Source: Aestuariirhabdus litorea
GTDB lineage: Bacteria; Pseudomonadota; Gammaproteobacteria; Pseudomonadales; Aestuariirhabdaceae
Direction of reading: 5' to 3'
Length of the DNA: 64,000 bases
Assembly (NCBI RefSeq): GCF_003864255.1
Contig: NZ_QWEZ01000001.1
Location: 496,001 to 560,000 of the forward strand
The notes under the pieces are model-generated. The model did no database searches and was not told where the DNA came from. It worked only from the letters and a program-made list of their open reading frames with translations. Numbering within the stretch: the first letter of the stretch is position 1; each line of letters starts with the position of its first letter. The position numbers and the translations under genes are program-made. Positions 1-8,415 of this stretch are shown here, piece after piece.

Positions 1-1
1 G

Positions 2-598
2 ACGCAGTCACAGGCCTCGCTGTCGCAGGCGCAGGCGGATCTCGGGGTGGCCCGTGCCAACCTGGGGGCGCCGGGCGAGTCCAATGCCGGTATTCGCACC
101 GCCAGGGCTGCGCTGGAAGAGGCACGACTCAACCTGCAGTTCACCGAGGTGAGGGCACCGGTCAGCGGCTTTGTGACCAACCTGACGCTGCGCATTGGCA
201 CTCAGGCGGTGGCCAATCAGCCGATGGTAGCGCTGATCGACAGCAACAGCTTCTGGGTGCAGGGTTTTTTCCGCGAGACCCTGATGGAGCAGATTCGGGT
301 GGGAAATCCCGCTGTGGTCACCCTGATGTCCTACCCGGATAAACCCCTGGTCGGAGTAGTGGACAGTATCGGCTGGGGGATCGCCCAGCAGGATGGCAGT
401 ACGGGCTATGAGCTGTTGCCTGCGGTAAATCCAAGCTTCGAATGGATTCGCCTGGCCGAGCGTATTCCGGTACGTATACACCTCACGGAAATACCCAAGG
501 GTGTCTCACTTCGGGCGGGAACCACTGCTTCGGTGTTAATTCGAACCGGTAGTGGACGCTCCAGTCCTCCGGTGGCGCTGCCCACCCCTCTGCAGTAG
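2..598 (+). CDS. HlyD/EmrA-type membrane fusion protein, 5' truncated
   Basis: The frame is open from the window edge and ends at TAG 596-598, so the N-terminal membrane anchor is missing. What remains is the end of the coiled coil (Ala/Gln-rich, about residues 1-45), the lipoyl/barrel segment with the typical 'FTEVRAPVSGFV', and the beta-barrel to the C-terminus. Family knowledge: these proteins bridge an inner-membrane exporter and an outer-membrane channel. The outer-membrane lipoprotein gene follows after 9 bp, so the two are probably one operon, with the inner-membrane pump expected upstream of the window. An AaeA/YibH-like assignment is possible; the substrate cannot be told. Confidence 0.85.
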   Translation, partial: TQSQASLSQAQADLGVARANLGAPGESNAGIRTARAALEEARLNLQFTEVRAPVSGFVTNLTLRIGTQAVANQPMVALIDSNSFWVQGFFRETLMEQIRVGNPAVVTLMSYPDKPLVGVVDSIGWGIAQQDGSTGYELLPAVNPSFEWIRLAERIPVRIHLTEIPKGVSLRAGTTASVLIRTGSGRSSPPVALPTPLQ

Positions 599-607
599 GA
601 AATCATC

Positions 608-2089
608 ATGATACGGATTGCGAGACGCGCTTCTCTCTCCTTGCTGGCGTTGGGTATGGGAGGCTGTACCCTGCTGGGACCGGATTACCAGGCGCCGGAA
701 CCGCAGCTGATGGAGCAGTGGAGCAGCCCTCAGCCGCCACCGGTTTCCTCCCAGTCCCCGACGGATCCTCGGTGGTGGCGCACGGCATTCAATGATCCGG
801 TGCTGGACCGGCTGGTGGAGCAGGCCCTTGAGCAGAACCTTGACTTGCGCTCGGCGGCGTTGCGGGTATTGCAATCCCAGCAGCAGTTGGCGATTGCCAT
901 CGGCAGCCAGTATCCCCAGCAGCAGCGGATAACCGCCAGTGCCGCCAGGGAACGGCAAAACAATGTGATCTTTAATGACTACAACACCGGGTTTAACCTG
1001 AGCTGGGAGTTGGACCTGTGGGGGCGCTTCAGTCGCCAGATAGAGTCAGCGGAAGCTGCACTGGAGGCGAGTGTTGCCGATTACGATGGTGCGATGGTAT
1101 CGCTGGTGGCCCAGGTGGCGCAGAATTACCTGTTGATCCGCACCGCACAAAGCCGTATCGACGTGGCCCTAACCAATATCCGCTTGCAGGAGGAGGGGCT
1201 CAGGATCGCCACTGCCAAGCTGCGCGCGGGGGAGGTGAGTGAACTCGATCAGGACCAGGCCGCCAGCCTGTTGGCCAATACCCAGGCTAGCCTGCCGGCG
1301 CTGGACAGCGAGTTGCAGCAGCTGAAAAACTCCCTCGCGGTGCTGTTGGGTACGCCACCCCAGCAGATGAACTTATTGTTGACGGAACGAGGGCCGATAC
1401 CGGTTACCGAGCCGCAGATAGCGCTGGGGATGCCGCAGAACCTGGTTCGCCAGCGCCCCGACCTGAGATCGGCTGAGCGGCAACTGGCCGCGCAAAGTGC
1501 GCGGATCGGGGTAGCGGAAACCGACCTCTACCCCTCACTGACCCTGGGGGGCACCATCGGCAGCGAAGCGGCACAAACCAACCAGCTATTTGAGAGTGAC
1601 ACCAAAACCTGGTCTGTGGTGGGTGGCTTCAGCTGGAATATTCTCAACTACGGACGCCTGAAGAGTAATGTGCGCCTGCAGGATGCGCGCTTCCAGCAAC
1701 TGCTGGAGGACTACCAAAGCAGTGTCCTAAAGGCCCAGGCTGAAGTCGAGAGCGCCATCGTGGCTTATCTGAAGTCCTACGAGCAACTCACCTACTACCA
1801 GCAAGCAGCGGACGCCTCAGGGCGGTCGGTCGATATCTCCATAGCCCAGTACCAGAACGGTGCGATCGACTTTAACCGGGTGATCAGCACCCTCAGCTCG
1901 GATGCCCGTCAGCAGGACCAGCTGACCATCGCCAAAGGCAATACAGTGACCAGTCTGGTGCAGCTCTACCGGGCGTTGGGGGGCGGCTGGGAAATTCGCG
2001 AAAAGCTCAATCCCGTGGAACTGCTGCCGGAGCCTCTCCGGCAGCAGATGCGCGAACGTACAGATGCCTGGGAAGGCGTATTGCAGTAA
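608..2089 (+). CDS. NodT/OprM-family outer-membrane efflux lipoprotein
   Basis: A 493-residue TolC-like outer-membrane factor. The signal peptide ends in a lipobox (LGMGGC) with Cys20 as the probable lipidation site. The mature start (LLGPDYQAPEP) and two repeated Ala/Gln/Leu-rich helical halves are typical of the NodT family. It would form the trimeric exit duct of a tripartite exporter in the outer membrane. The start is supported by TAGGAA about 9 bases upstream. It probably works with the fusion protein just upstream. A second member of the same family lies at 11574-13004 with an RND pump. It converges with the chemoreceptor gene, with only 19 bp between stops. Confidence 0.9.
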   Translation: MIRIARRASLSLLALGMGGCTLLGPDYQAPEPQLMEQWSSPQPPPVSSQSPTDPRWWRTAFNDPVLDRLVEQALEQNLDLRSAALRVLQSQQQLAIAIGSQYPQQQRITASAARERQNNVIFNDYNTGFNLSWELDLWGRFSRQIESAEAALEASVADYDGAMVSLVAQVAQNYLLIRTAQSRIDVALTNIRLQEEGLRIATAKLRAGEVSELDQDQAASLLANTQASLPALDSELQQLKNSLAVLLGTPPQQMNLLLTERGPIPVTEPQIALGMPQNLVRQRPDLRSAERQLAAQSARIGVAETDLYPSLTLGGTIGSEAAQTNQLFESDTKTWSVVGGFSWNILNYGRLKSNVRLQDARFQQLLEDYQSSVLKAQAEVESAIVAYLKSYEQLTYYQQAADASGRSVDISIAQYQNGAIDFNRVISTLSSDARQQDQLTIAKGNTVTSLVQLYRALGGGWEIREKLNPVELLPEPLRQQMRERTDAWEGVLQ

Positions 2090-2108
2090 TACACCTCAAT
2101 ACAGTTCC

Positions 2109-4157
2109 CTATATCTTGAAGCGGGCAACCAGGTCCTGGAGTGTGCCGGCCTGCCGGGCCAGCTCGCGACTGGACTCGGAGGTCTGGTTGACCGCGCTCA
2201 CCGCCTGACTGGCCTGGTTATCGATATCGATCACACTGAGGTTAATCTCTTCGGTGGCCGCCTCCTGCTGACACATTGCGGCAGCGATCTGTGTATTTTG
2301 TTCGTTGATCAACTCCACTTCGGCGGCTATACGGTTCAGGGCTTCGCCCGTCTTCGTCACACGTGAAGTACTCTCATCCACCTGGGCTTCACTGCTACGC
2401 ATCGCTTCATGTGCCTGTTGGGTACGCTGTTGCAGCCCCTGGATCACCGTCTGAATCTCCTGGGTTGACTCCTGGGTTCGCTGTGCAAGCGTGCGCACTT
2501 CATCGGCCACCACCGCAAAGCCTCTCCCCTGTTCACCGGCACGTGCCGCCTCAATAGCTGCATTCAGTGCCAGCAGGTTGGTCTGTTCGGCGATGCCCCG
2601 AATCACATCCAGCACTTTACCGATCTTCTCGCTGTCCTGGGTGAGGACCTCGATCACATTGGCGGTTTCCGACACCTTCGTCGCCAGGGAGCGAATGGTG
2701 GTCACTGTCTCATCGACCACCTCGCGGCCCTGCAGTGATACCTCCTGCGCCCGTTCGGCAGACTCTTTTGCTGATACTGTGTTTTCGGCCACCTCTCGGC
2801 TGGAGGCGGTCATCTCAGTGATGGCGGATGCCACCGAGGTGGTGCGTTTTTGCTGCTCGAGAACGCTGTCTTTGGTTTCGTTGGCTACCATCGACAGCTC
2901 TTCGGCCTGGGAGGCGAGCATGCTTGAGGTGGTTGCAACCTGACTGATGGTGTCGCGCAGGCCATCGGCCATGCGCCCCATGTTGTGGTTGAGCTGCGCC
3001 AGCTCGTCGTTGGTGGCATTCTGGCCCGGACGGCACATCTGGATCGTCAGGTCACCGTCGGCAATTTGGGTGCTGGCATAGGACATCCCCTCGATAGCGT
3101 GGATGATTTCGCGCACCACGAAGTACATGACTGCAGCGGCGAGAATGATACTGACTGCCAGTGCGATCAGCATAAGGCTGAAGGAGATGGTTTTTGCGCT
3201 GGTGACGGCGCCCAACTGTCCCTCCACCTTGGAGTCGGCGGACTCCTCTATCACACCAATGGTATCCAACAGCTCGGCAGCAATCTGCTGGTACTGGACG
3301 TTGGCGGTTCTGAACGACTCAAATGCATCAATGGCTGCTTGCGAGTCTCTTTCATGTTGATCCAGGGCGGTCTTGATGCTGCTGGCGAAATCCTGGCCCT
3401 GAAACTGTCCACTCGCGACCTGCTCCTGCATAAACAGGGGGTGTATGGCGATCTCTCCGACCTTCTCTCGTAGCCCTTCAAGGGAGTCGCTAAGTCCCTC
3501 GCGTATGGACTTCTCACTGGCGGTTTTGCTGGGGTCCAGCAGCTCTATCAGGCTCTGGTAATAGAAGAAACGCGATAGCATCTCGATCTGAGTCTCCATT
3601 CCCCCATCGGCGGCGGACCATTTTTCCGCGAGGCCGCTGTTCCAGCTGGTCAGCTGGTTGGGGTTGTTCTCAAGCGACTCCACGGCGGAGTCACCCAGCT
3701 CCTCGGCTTGCACCATCAGGGCCTGGAACGCACTGAAACTGTTTCGCAAAGCCTGGTCGGCGCCAGCAAACTGCTGGTGGCTGCTAAGCAGCTCGTCCTG
3801 AGCCCGGTTGAAGGCCGACTGCTGGCGGTTGAGGGTCTCAATATCGGCATCGTTCAGCAGGCCGGCATTGATCATGCGCCCCAGCGCTTCCTTGGCGGTT
3901 GCTGTGCCTTCGTCGATGATCGCCATTGCCACCGAGGTGTCGGCCTGCCCCGAGATCGCCAGGCCAACGCCAATCATCTCCGCTTCGATACCGATGCTTC
4001 CCTCCATGGCGCCATCGGCGGTATCCCAGGCGGGACCGGTAATAAAATCCAGCAGGCTAGACAGCCTGTTAACCCCATAGAGTCCGGCAGAGGTGCACAA
4101 TATCACCATCAACACCATCAGAAGGTAGCCACCACCTAATTTTTTGCTGATCTTCAT
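2109..4157 (-). CDS. Methyl-accepting chemotaxis protein
   Basis: A 682-residue transmembrane chemoreceptor. TM1 is about residues 9-29, a long helical periplasmic domain spans about 30-324, TM2 about 325-347, then a HAMP linker and the cytoplasmic signalling domain. The hairpin tip is intact ([20 protein letters not shown] and the following [10 protein letters not shown]). The periplasmic part is Glu/Ala-rich and helical, larger than a classical four-helix bundle; its ligand is unknown. The C-terminus (DLVARFKI) has no CheR/CheB-binding pentapeptide, so adaptation would need other receptors. A perfect FNR/Anr-like palindrome lies 18 bp before the start codon. There is no chemotaxis operon beside it. 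Confidence 0.93.
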   Translation of the reverse strand: MKISKKLGGGYLLMVLMVILCTSAGLYGVNRLSSLLDFITGPAWDTADGAMEGSIGIEAEMIGVGLAISGQADTSVAMAIIDEGTATAKEALGRMINAGLLNDADIETLNRQQSAFNRAQDELLSSHQQFAGADQALRNSFSAFQALMVQAEELGDSAVESLENNPNQLTSWNSGLAEKWSAADGGMETQIEMLSRFFYYQSLIELLDPSKTASEKSIREGLSDSLEGLREKVGEIAIHPLFMQEQVASGQFQGQDFASSIKTALDQHERDSQAAIDAFESFRTANVQYQQIAAELLDTIGVIEESADSKVEGQLGAVTSAKTISFSLMLIALAVSIILAAAVMYFVVREIIHAIEGMSYASTQIADGDLTIQMCRPGQNATNDELAQLNHNMGRMADGLRDTISQVATTSSMLASQAEELSMVANETKDSVLEQQKRTTSVASAITEMTASSREVAENTVSAKESAERAQEVSLQGREVVDETVTTIRSLATKVSETANVIEVLTQDSEKIGKVLDVIRGIAEQTNLLALNAAIEAARAGEQGRGFAVVADEVRTLAQRTQESTQEIQTVIQGLQQRTQQAHEAMRSSEAQVDESTSRVTKTGEALNRIAAEVELINEQNTQIAAAMCQQEAATEEINLSVIDIDNQASQAVSAVNQTSESSRELARQAGTLQDLVARFKI

Positions 4158-4175
4158 CCGCGTCTCTCATGTTTG

Positions 4176-4189
4176 TTGATATTTATCAA
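4176..4189 (-). promoter_or_regulatory. FNR/Anr-like box upstream of the chemoreceptor
   Basis: TTGATATTTATCAA is an exact TTGAT-N4-ATCAA palindrome, the consensus of FNR/Anr regulators. It ends 18 bp before the ATG of the minus-strand chemoreceptor gene. Such a short distance would suit a site over the -10/start region, hence repression under low oxygen, unless translation starts further downstream. The regulator assignment is inference. Confidence 0.5.
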
Positions 4190-4293
4190 TAGTAGAAGCG
4201 ATTAGTTAAAGCACAACCGCGTATCACAAATTGAGTTACGTAGATGCCAACAGGATGGATCACCCGGTTGGGCTGTTTTTCAGACCAGGTCGG

Positions 4294-5538
4294 TCAGTTG
4301 AAGAGGGGCAGGTCGAGGATAAACTGGATCACGGCGGCGTTCACCAGGTCAATAAAGAAGGCGCCGACCAGCGGCACCACCAGCAGGGCCTTGACCGAAG
4401 GACCGTGTTCATCGGAGATGGCGGCCATATTGGCCAGAGCCACCGGCGTGGCCCCCAGGCCAATGCCCAGAAAGCCACCCGTGATGACGGCGGCATCGTA
4501 ATCTTTGCCCATCACACGATAGACCACAAACGCGGCCAGCAGGACCGCCACCAGGGTTTGGGCAAACATGATCAGGGCCAGTGCACCGATCACACCCGAC
4601 AGCGACAGCAGGCTCATGCTCATCAGGCTCATGGTGAGAAAGAGCTGCAGGCTGACACTGCCGGCGATGTTGATGGCGCGGGGATTGAGCTGCAGGCGCA
4701 GCCCTGTCTTGACTCGTTGGGGCAGATTAGCAATCAGCACGCCGACCATCATCGCGGTGAGAAAACCGGGGAGGTTGATGTTTCCCCCGCTGAACAGTTG
4801 GTTCACCCCGTCACCCACCGCCAGGCAGAGACCCAGGGCCAGGATGGTGCCGATGAAGTCTTCGGCCGTTGCCGGTCGATGGGGAATGCTCTGTGCGACC
4901 GGCAGCGCTTCCTCCTCGGTCTCCGGTGCCCGCAGTCGGTGGCGGCGAATCAGGCTTCCGGCCACCGGCCCTCCCACCAGACCGCCGAGAATAAGGCCCA
5001 GGGTAGCCGCGGCAATGCCAAACTCCGCCGCGCCCTCAAAGCCATGCGCGCGTGCAACCTCTCCCCAGGCGATGGCGGTACCGTGTCCGCCAATCAAGGA
5101 AATACTACCGGCAAACAGTCCCAGTACCGGGCCCTCGCCCAACAGCATGGAAAGGGAGATACCGACTGCATTTTGCAACAATATGAGTGCGGTACAGAGC
5201 ATAACCAACAGCACGATCGCCTGACCTCCGGCCAGCAACGCGCTGAAGCGAGCGGTCAGACCAATAGTGCTGAAAAAGATCAGCAGAAGCAGGTTGCGCA
5301 GCTCCAGGTCGAAGCTGAGGTTGAGCCATCCCTGGTAGGAGAGCAGTGCCAGCACGATGCTGCACAGGAGGCCTCCGGTCACCGAGGCGGGAATATTGTT
5401 TTGCTGCAGGAAGCGGGAGCGTGAGGTGAGATACTCACCCCCGTAGAGCACCACAATGGCCATGATCACCAGGTATCGTCCCGCGACCAGGACCTCGGTG
5501 TCGGGAAGACTTTGGAGCCAGCTGATGAGTCCATCCAT
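4294..5538 (-). CDS. GltS-family sodium/glutamate symporter
   Basis: A 414-residue polytopic membrane protein with about ten hydrophobic segments. It has the repeated Gly-rich regions of the ESS (glutamate:Na+ symporter) family, for example 'GGHGTAIAWGE' and 'GFLGIGLGATPVALANM', with the Thr/Pro-rich pore-like loops of the two inverted halves. The reading frame is open as far as 5649, but ATG 5538 (MDGLISWLQ) is preceded by AAGGA and gives the usual N-terminus, so it is preferred. Role by family: sodium-driven uptake of glutamate or a similar dicarboxylic amino acid. It is divergent from the MFS gene at 5741. Confidence 0.85.
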   Translation of the reverse strand: MDGLISWLQSLPDTEVLVAGRYLVIMAIVVLYGGEYLTSRSRFLQQNNIPASVTGGLLCSIVLALLSYQGWLNLSFDLELRNLLLLIFFSTIGLTARFSALLAGGQAIVLLVMLCTALILLQNAVGISLSMLLGEGPVLGLFAGSISLIGGHGTAIAWGEVARAHGFEGAAEFGIAAATLGLILGGLVGGPVAGSLIRRHRLRAPETEEEALPVAQSIPHRPATAEDFIGTILALGLCLAVGDGVNQLFSGGNINLPGFLTAMMVGVLIANLPQRVKTGLRLQLNPRAINIAGSVSLQLFLTMSLMSMSLLSLSGVIGALALIMFAQTLVAVLLAAFVVYRVMGKDYDAAVITGGFLGIGLGATPVALANMAAISDEHGPSVKALLVVPLVGAFFIDLVNAAVIQFILDLPLFN

Positions 5539-5740
5539 GTGCGGTAAAAAATCCTTGGGGAGTGAGCCTGAGCGAGGGCTAATTATGCCTGAGCCCCACT
5601 CGGTTTGCGAACCGGCCCGGGGCGGTGGCAGGGCCCCTGCTAGAGACATACCCTGTCATTAATGCAGGTGATGATCGTTTCCAGGATGCCGGCGAGGCTG
5701 GTAGGGTGGGGTTACCAATAACAATAATGATGGAATTAAT

Positions 5741-7066
5741 ATGCCGCAGCCCCCCCTTGTGCCACCCTCGAGTGGCTACCGCCGTTATGTATTGATTCTT
5801 CTTACCTTCGTCTACGCCCTCAATTTTATTGACCGCCAGATCCTGGTGATCCTGCAGGAGTCGATCAAGCAGGATATGGATCTGTCGGACTCCCAGTTGG
5901 GGCTGTTGACCGGATTTGCCTTTGCGATCTTCTACGTCAGTGTGGGTATCCCCATCGCGCGCTGGGCGGATGTCGGCAACCGGCGCAATATCGTCTCCAT
6001 TGCCCTGGCGTTGTGGAGTGGCATGACCGCCCTGTCGGGTTTGACACAGAACTACCTGCAGCTGTTGCTGGCCCGTATCGGTGTGGGTGTCGGCGAGGCC
6101 GGTGGTAGCCCGCCCGCCCACTCCATTATCTCTGACTACTACCCGCCGGCCCAACGGGGAAGAGCGCTGTCGTTTTATTCAATGGGGGTCTATGTGGGTA
6201 TCCTGTTGGGCTTCCTGGTGGGGGGGTGGATCAACCAGCATTATGGCTGGCGGATCGCCTTCTTCGCGGTGGGGCTGCCGGGTATTCTGGTGGCGCTGCT
6301 GGTACGGTTCAGCGTCCGTGAGCCCCATCGAGGGGCTTCCGATGGCCTCACTCAGCAGGACCCCGTGAGCCTGTCGGTCACCCTGGGCACCCTGTGGAAG
6401 CTGAGATCCTTTCGCTACTTTTCACTGGCCGCCGGACTCACCGCCTTTACCAGCTACGGGGCAGGTAACTTCCTGCCCTCCTTCCTGATTCGCTCCCATG
6501 GCCTGAGCGTGATGGAGGTGGGGGTCAGTTTGTCGTTGATCGTCGGTGTTGGTGGTGCCATTGGCACCTACCTGGGGGGCTTTATTGCGGACCGGTTGGG
6601 TCAGCAAGAGCCCCGCTGGTACCTCTGGGTGTCGGCGATCATGTGCCTGCTGGGGGTTCCGCTGACGATAGTGGCCTGCTTTGCGGGCAACAGTTCGCTG
6701 GTGCTCGGCCTGCTGTTTTTCTCTACCCTGTTTGGCGCCTGCTACCTGGGGCCCACCATCGCCATTACCCACAGCCTGGTTAGCCCGGGAATGCGGGCGA
6801 TCGCCTCGGCTGTGCTGTTCTTCATCCTCAATCTGGTGGGGTTGGGGTTGGGGCCACTGGCGGTGGGTGTGATCAGCGACCTCCTGGCGCCCTCCCTGGG
6901 CAGCGACTCCCTGCGCTATGCCATCGCCATCGCCATGGGGGCGGGGGTGCTGGCCAGCGCCGGATTTGCCATCGCCGCCGCCCGTCTGCCGGAAGACCTT
7001 AAACGCTCTGCTGCACCCTCGATGGCCGGGGCGGAGGAGGGGACCCCCTTGCCCCAGACGACCTAA
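5741..7066 (+). CDS. MFS transporter, spinster-like
   Basis: A 441-residue protein with 12 predicted membrane segments. The N-terminal half starts 'YVLILLTFVYALNFIDRQIL', has the loop 2-3 motif (ARWADVGNRR) and the motif 'RIGVGVGEAGGSPPA' typical of the spinster/UhpT-like MFS group often found in marine and soil Proteobacteria. The substrate is unknown; relatives are annotated for lipids, hexuronates or aromatic acids. It is monocistronic, with gltS divergent upstream and the RND operon 130 bp downstream. The start has only a weak Shine-Dalgarno (ATGGAATT). Confidence 0.88.
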   Translation: MPQPPLVPPSSGYRRYVLILLTFVYALNFIDRQILVILQESIKQDMDLSDSQLGLLTGFAFAIFYVSVGIPIARWADVGNRRNIVSIALALWSGMTALSGLTQNYLQLLLARIGVGVGEAGGSPPAHSIISDYYPPAQRGRALSFYSMGVYVGILLGFLVGGWINQHYGWRIAFFAVGLPGILVALLVRFSVREPHRGASDGLTQQDPVSLSVTLGTLWKLRSFRYFSLAAGLTAFTSYGAGNFLPSFLIRSHGLSVMEVGVSLSLIVGVGGAIGTYLGGFIADRLGQQEPRWYLWVSAIMCLLGVPLTIVACFAGNSSLVLGLLFFSTLFGACYLGPTIAITHSLVSPGMRAIASAVLFFILNLVGLGLGPLAVGVISDLLAPSLGSDSLRYAIAIAMGAGVLASAGFAIAAARLPEDLKRSAAPSMAGAEEGTPLPQTT

Positions 7067-7196
7067 GGCGACAGGCGACTTTGCACAGCGGGCGTCGCCG
7101 CCGGGGGTGGCGCCATCAGCGTCTGCACGCCTAGGCTGCCCGCTCATCCCCTGCTATAGTCAGTGTCTGGATTGGCGCTAGATTCAAGGGATACTG

Positions 7197-8405
7197 ATGA
7201 TGAGGGTTTTATCAATACGCCCCCGACAGGGTTTCGTCTGCGCGGGGCTTGCACCCGTGCTGCTTTTGCTGCTGGCTGGCTGTCAGCCCTCCTCCCCACC
7301 CCCTCAACAAGCGGTGCCCGAGGTGTCGGTGATCACTCTCAAACCGCAAACCCTGGATGTTACCCTGCCTCGACTGGCGCAACTGGAAAGCTCCCGGGAG
7401 GTCAAGGTGGTGGCCCGGGTCTCTGGCTTTCTGGAGAAGATCAGTTACCAGGAGGGGGCGCTGTTAAAAGAGGGGGAGGAGATGTTCGTTATGGACAAGC
7501 GCCCCTTTGAAGCCCAATTGGCCGCCGCCAAGGGTGAACTGGCCGCCGCCGAGGCGAGGTTGTGGACCGCGGAGGCCAACCTCAAGCGCATTCGCCCCCT
7601 GACCGAAGCGGACGCCATGAGCCAAAGTGACCTGGATCAGGCGATCGGCAGCCAGCGCTCCGCCCAGGCGGCGGTCTATGCCGCTCGGGCCAAGGTTGAC
7701 AGCGCCCGGCTGGAGCTGGGCTACACCACCCTGCACGCCCCCGTCACCGGACTCAGTGGTGACGCCTTGCAGCGAGAGGGGGCCTATCTCAACAGCTCCG
7801 GCGACTCCGCCTATCTCTCCTATGTGGCACAGATCGATCCCATCTGGGTCAACTTCTCCATCTCGCAGAATGAGCTGGAGCAGTATCGACGCCTGGAACA
7901 GGAGAAACTGCTGATCACCCCTGAGCTCAACCAATACAGCTTCGAACTGGTGATGAGCGATGGTTCGCTCTACCCCCTGAAAGGAAAGCTGGACTTTGCC
8001 TCTCCCATCTTTGATTCCACCACCGCGACCTTCCAGGTGCGGGCCGTGGTGCCCAATCCCGATTTCCTGCTGCGCCCGGGGATGTTTGTAAAAGCCAATA
8101 TTCTTGGTGGCAAGCGTCCCAACGCGATCCTGGTGCCACAGAAGGCGGTGATCCAGCAGGGTAACGACCAGGTGGTGATGTTGGTTAACAGCAACAGCGA
8201 AATTAGGGTCCAGCCGGTGACGACCGGCAACTGGCAGGGTGACCAGTGGATCATCGAGAAGGGGCTCAAGGGCGGCGAGCAGCTGGTGGTCAGCGGCTAC
8301 CAGAAGGTACGCCCCGGAATGCGGGTGAAGGCGCTCCACTATCTGCCGCCCGACCGGGACGCGCAGTCGGCGCAGCCAAGTCCACCCATGACCACTAAGC
8401 CGTAG
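7197..8405 (+). CDS. RND efflux periplasmic adaptor lipoprotein (AcrA/MexA-like)
   Basis: A 402-residue membrane fusion protein. A lipoprotein signal ends at Cys29 (LLLAGC). It is followed by the barrel and lipoyl halves ('VKVVARVSGFLEKI' and 'LGYTTLHAPVTGLSG'), an alpha-hairpin at about residues 100-165, and a C-terminal membrane-proximal domain. ATG occurs twice at 7197 and 7200; either may be used. It is the first gene of a three-gene RND operon, with 10 bp to the pump gene. A possible -10 (TATAGT) is near 7155. Role: couples the inner-membrane pump to the outer-membrane channel. Confidence 0.93.
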   Translation: MMRVLSIRPRQGFVCAGLAPVLLLLLAGCQPSSPPPQQAVPEVSVITLKPQTLDVTLPRLAQLESSREVKVVARVSGFLEKISYQEGALLKEGEEMFVMDKRPFEAQLAAAKGELAAAEARLWTAEANLKRIRPLTEADAMSQSDLDQAIGSQRSAQAAVYAARAKVDSARLELGYTTLHAPVTGLSGDALQREGAYLNSSGDSAYLSYVAQIDPIWVNFSISQNELEQYRRLEQEKLLITPELNQYSFELVMSDGSLYPLKGKLDFASPIFDSTTATFQVRAVVPNPDFLLRPGMFVKANILGGKRPNAILVPQKAVIQQGNDQVVMLVNSNSEIRVQPVTTGNWQGDQWIIEKGLKGGEQLVVSGYQKVRPGMRVKALHYLPPDRDAQSAQPSPPMTTKP

Positions 8406-8415
8406 GGGGATCGCC

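Noticed and set aside
4231-5424. Open frame on the plus strand (397 codons) inside the gltS-type gene
   Set aside because: The product is almost free of hydrophobic segments and rich in Gln/His/Gly, a shadow of the membrane protein gene.
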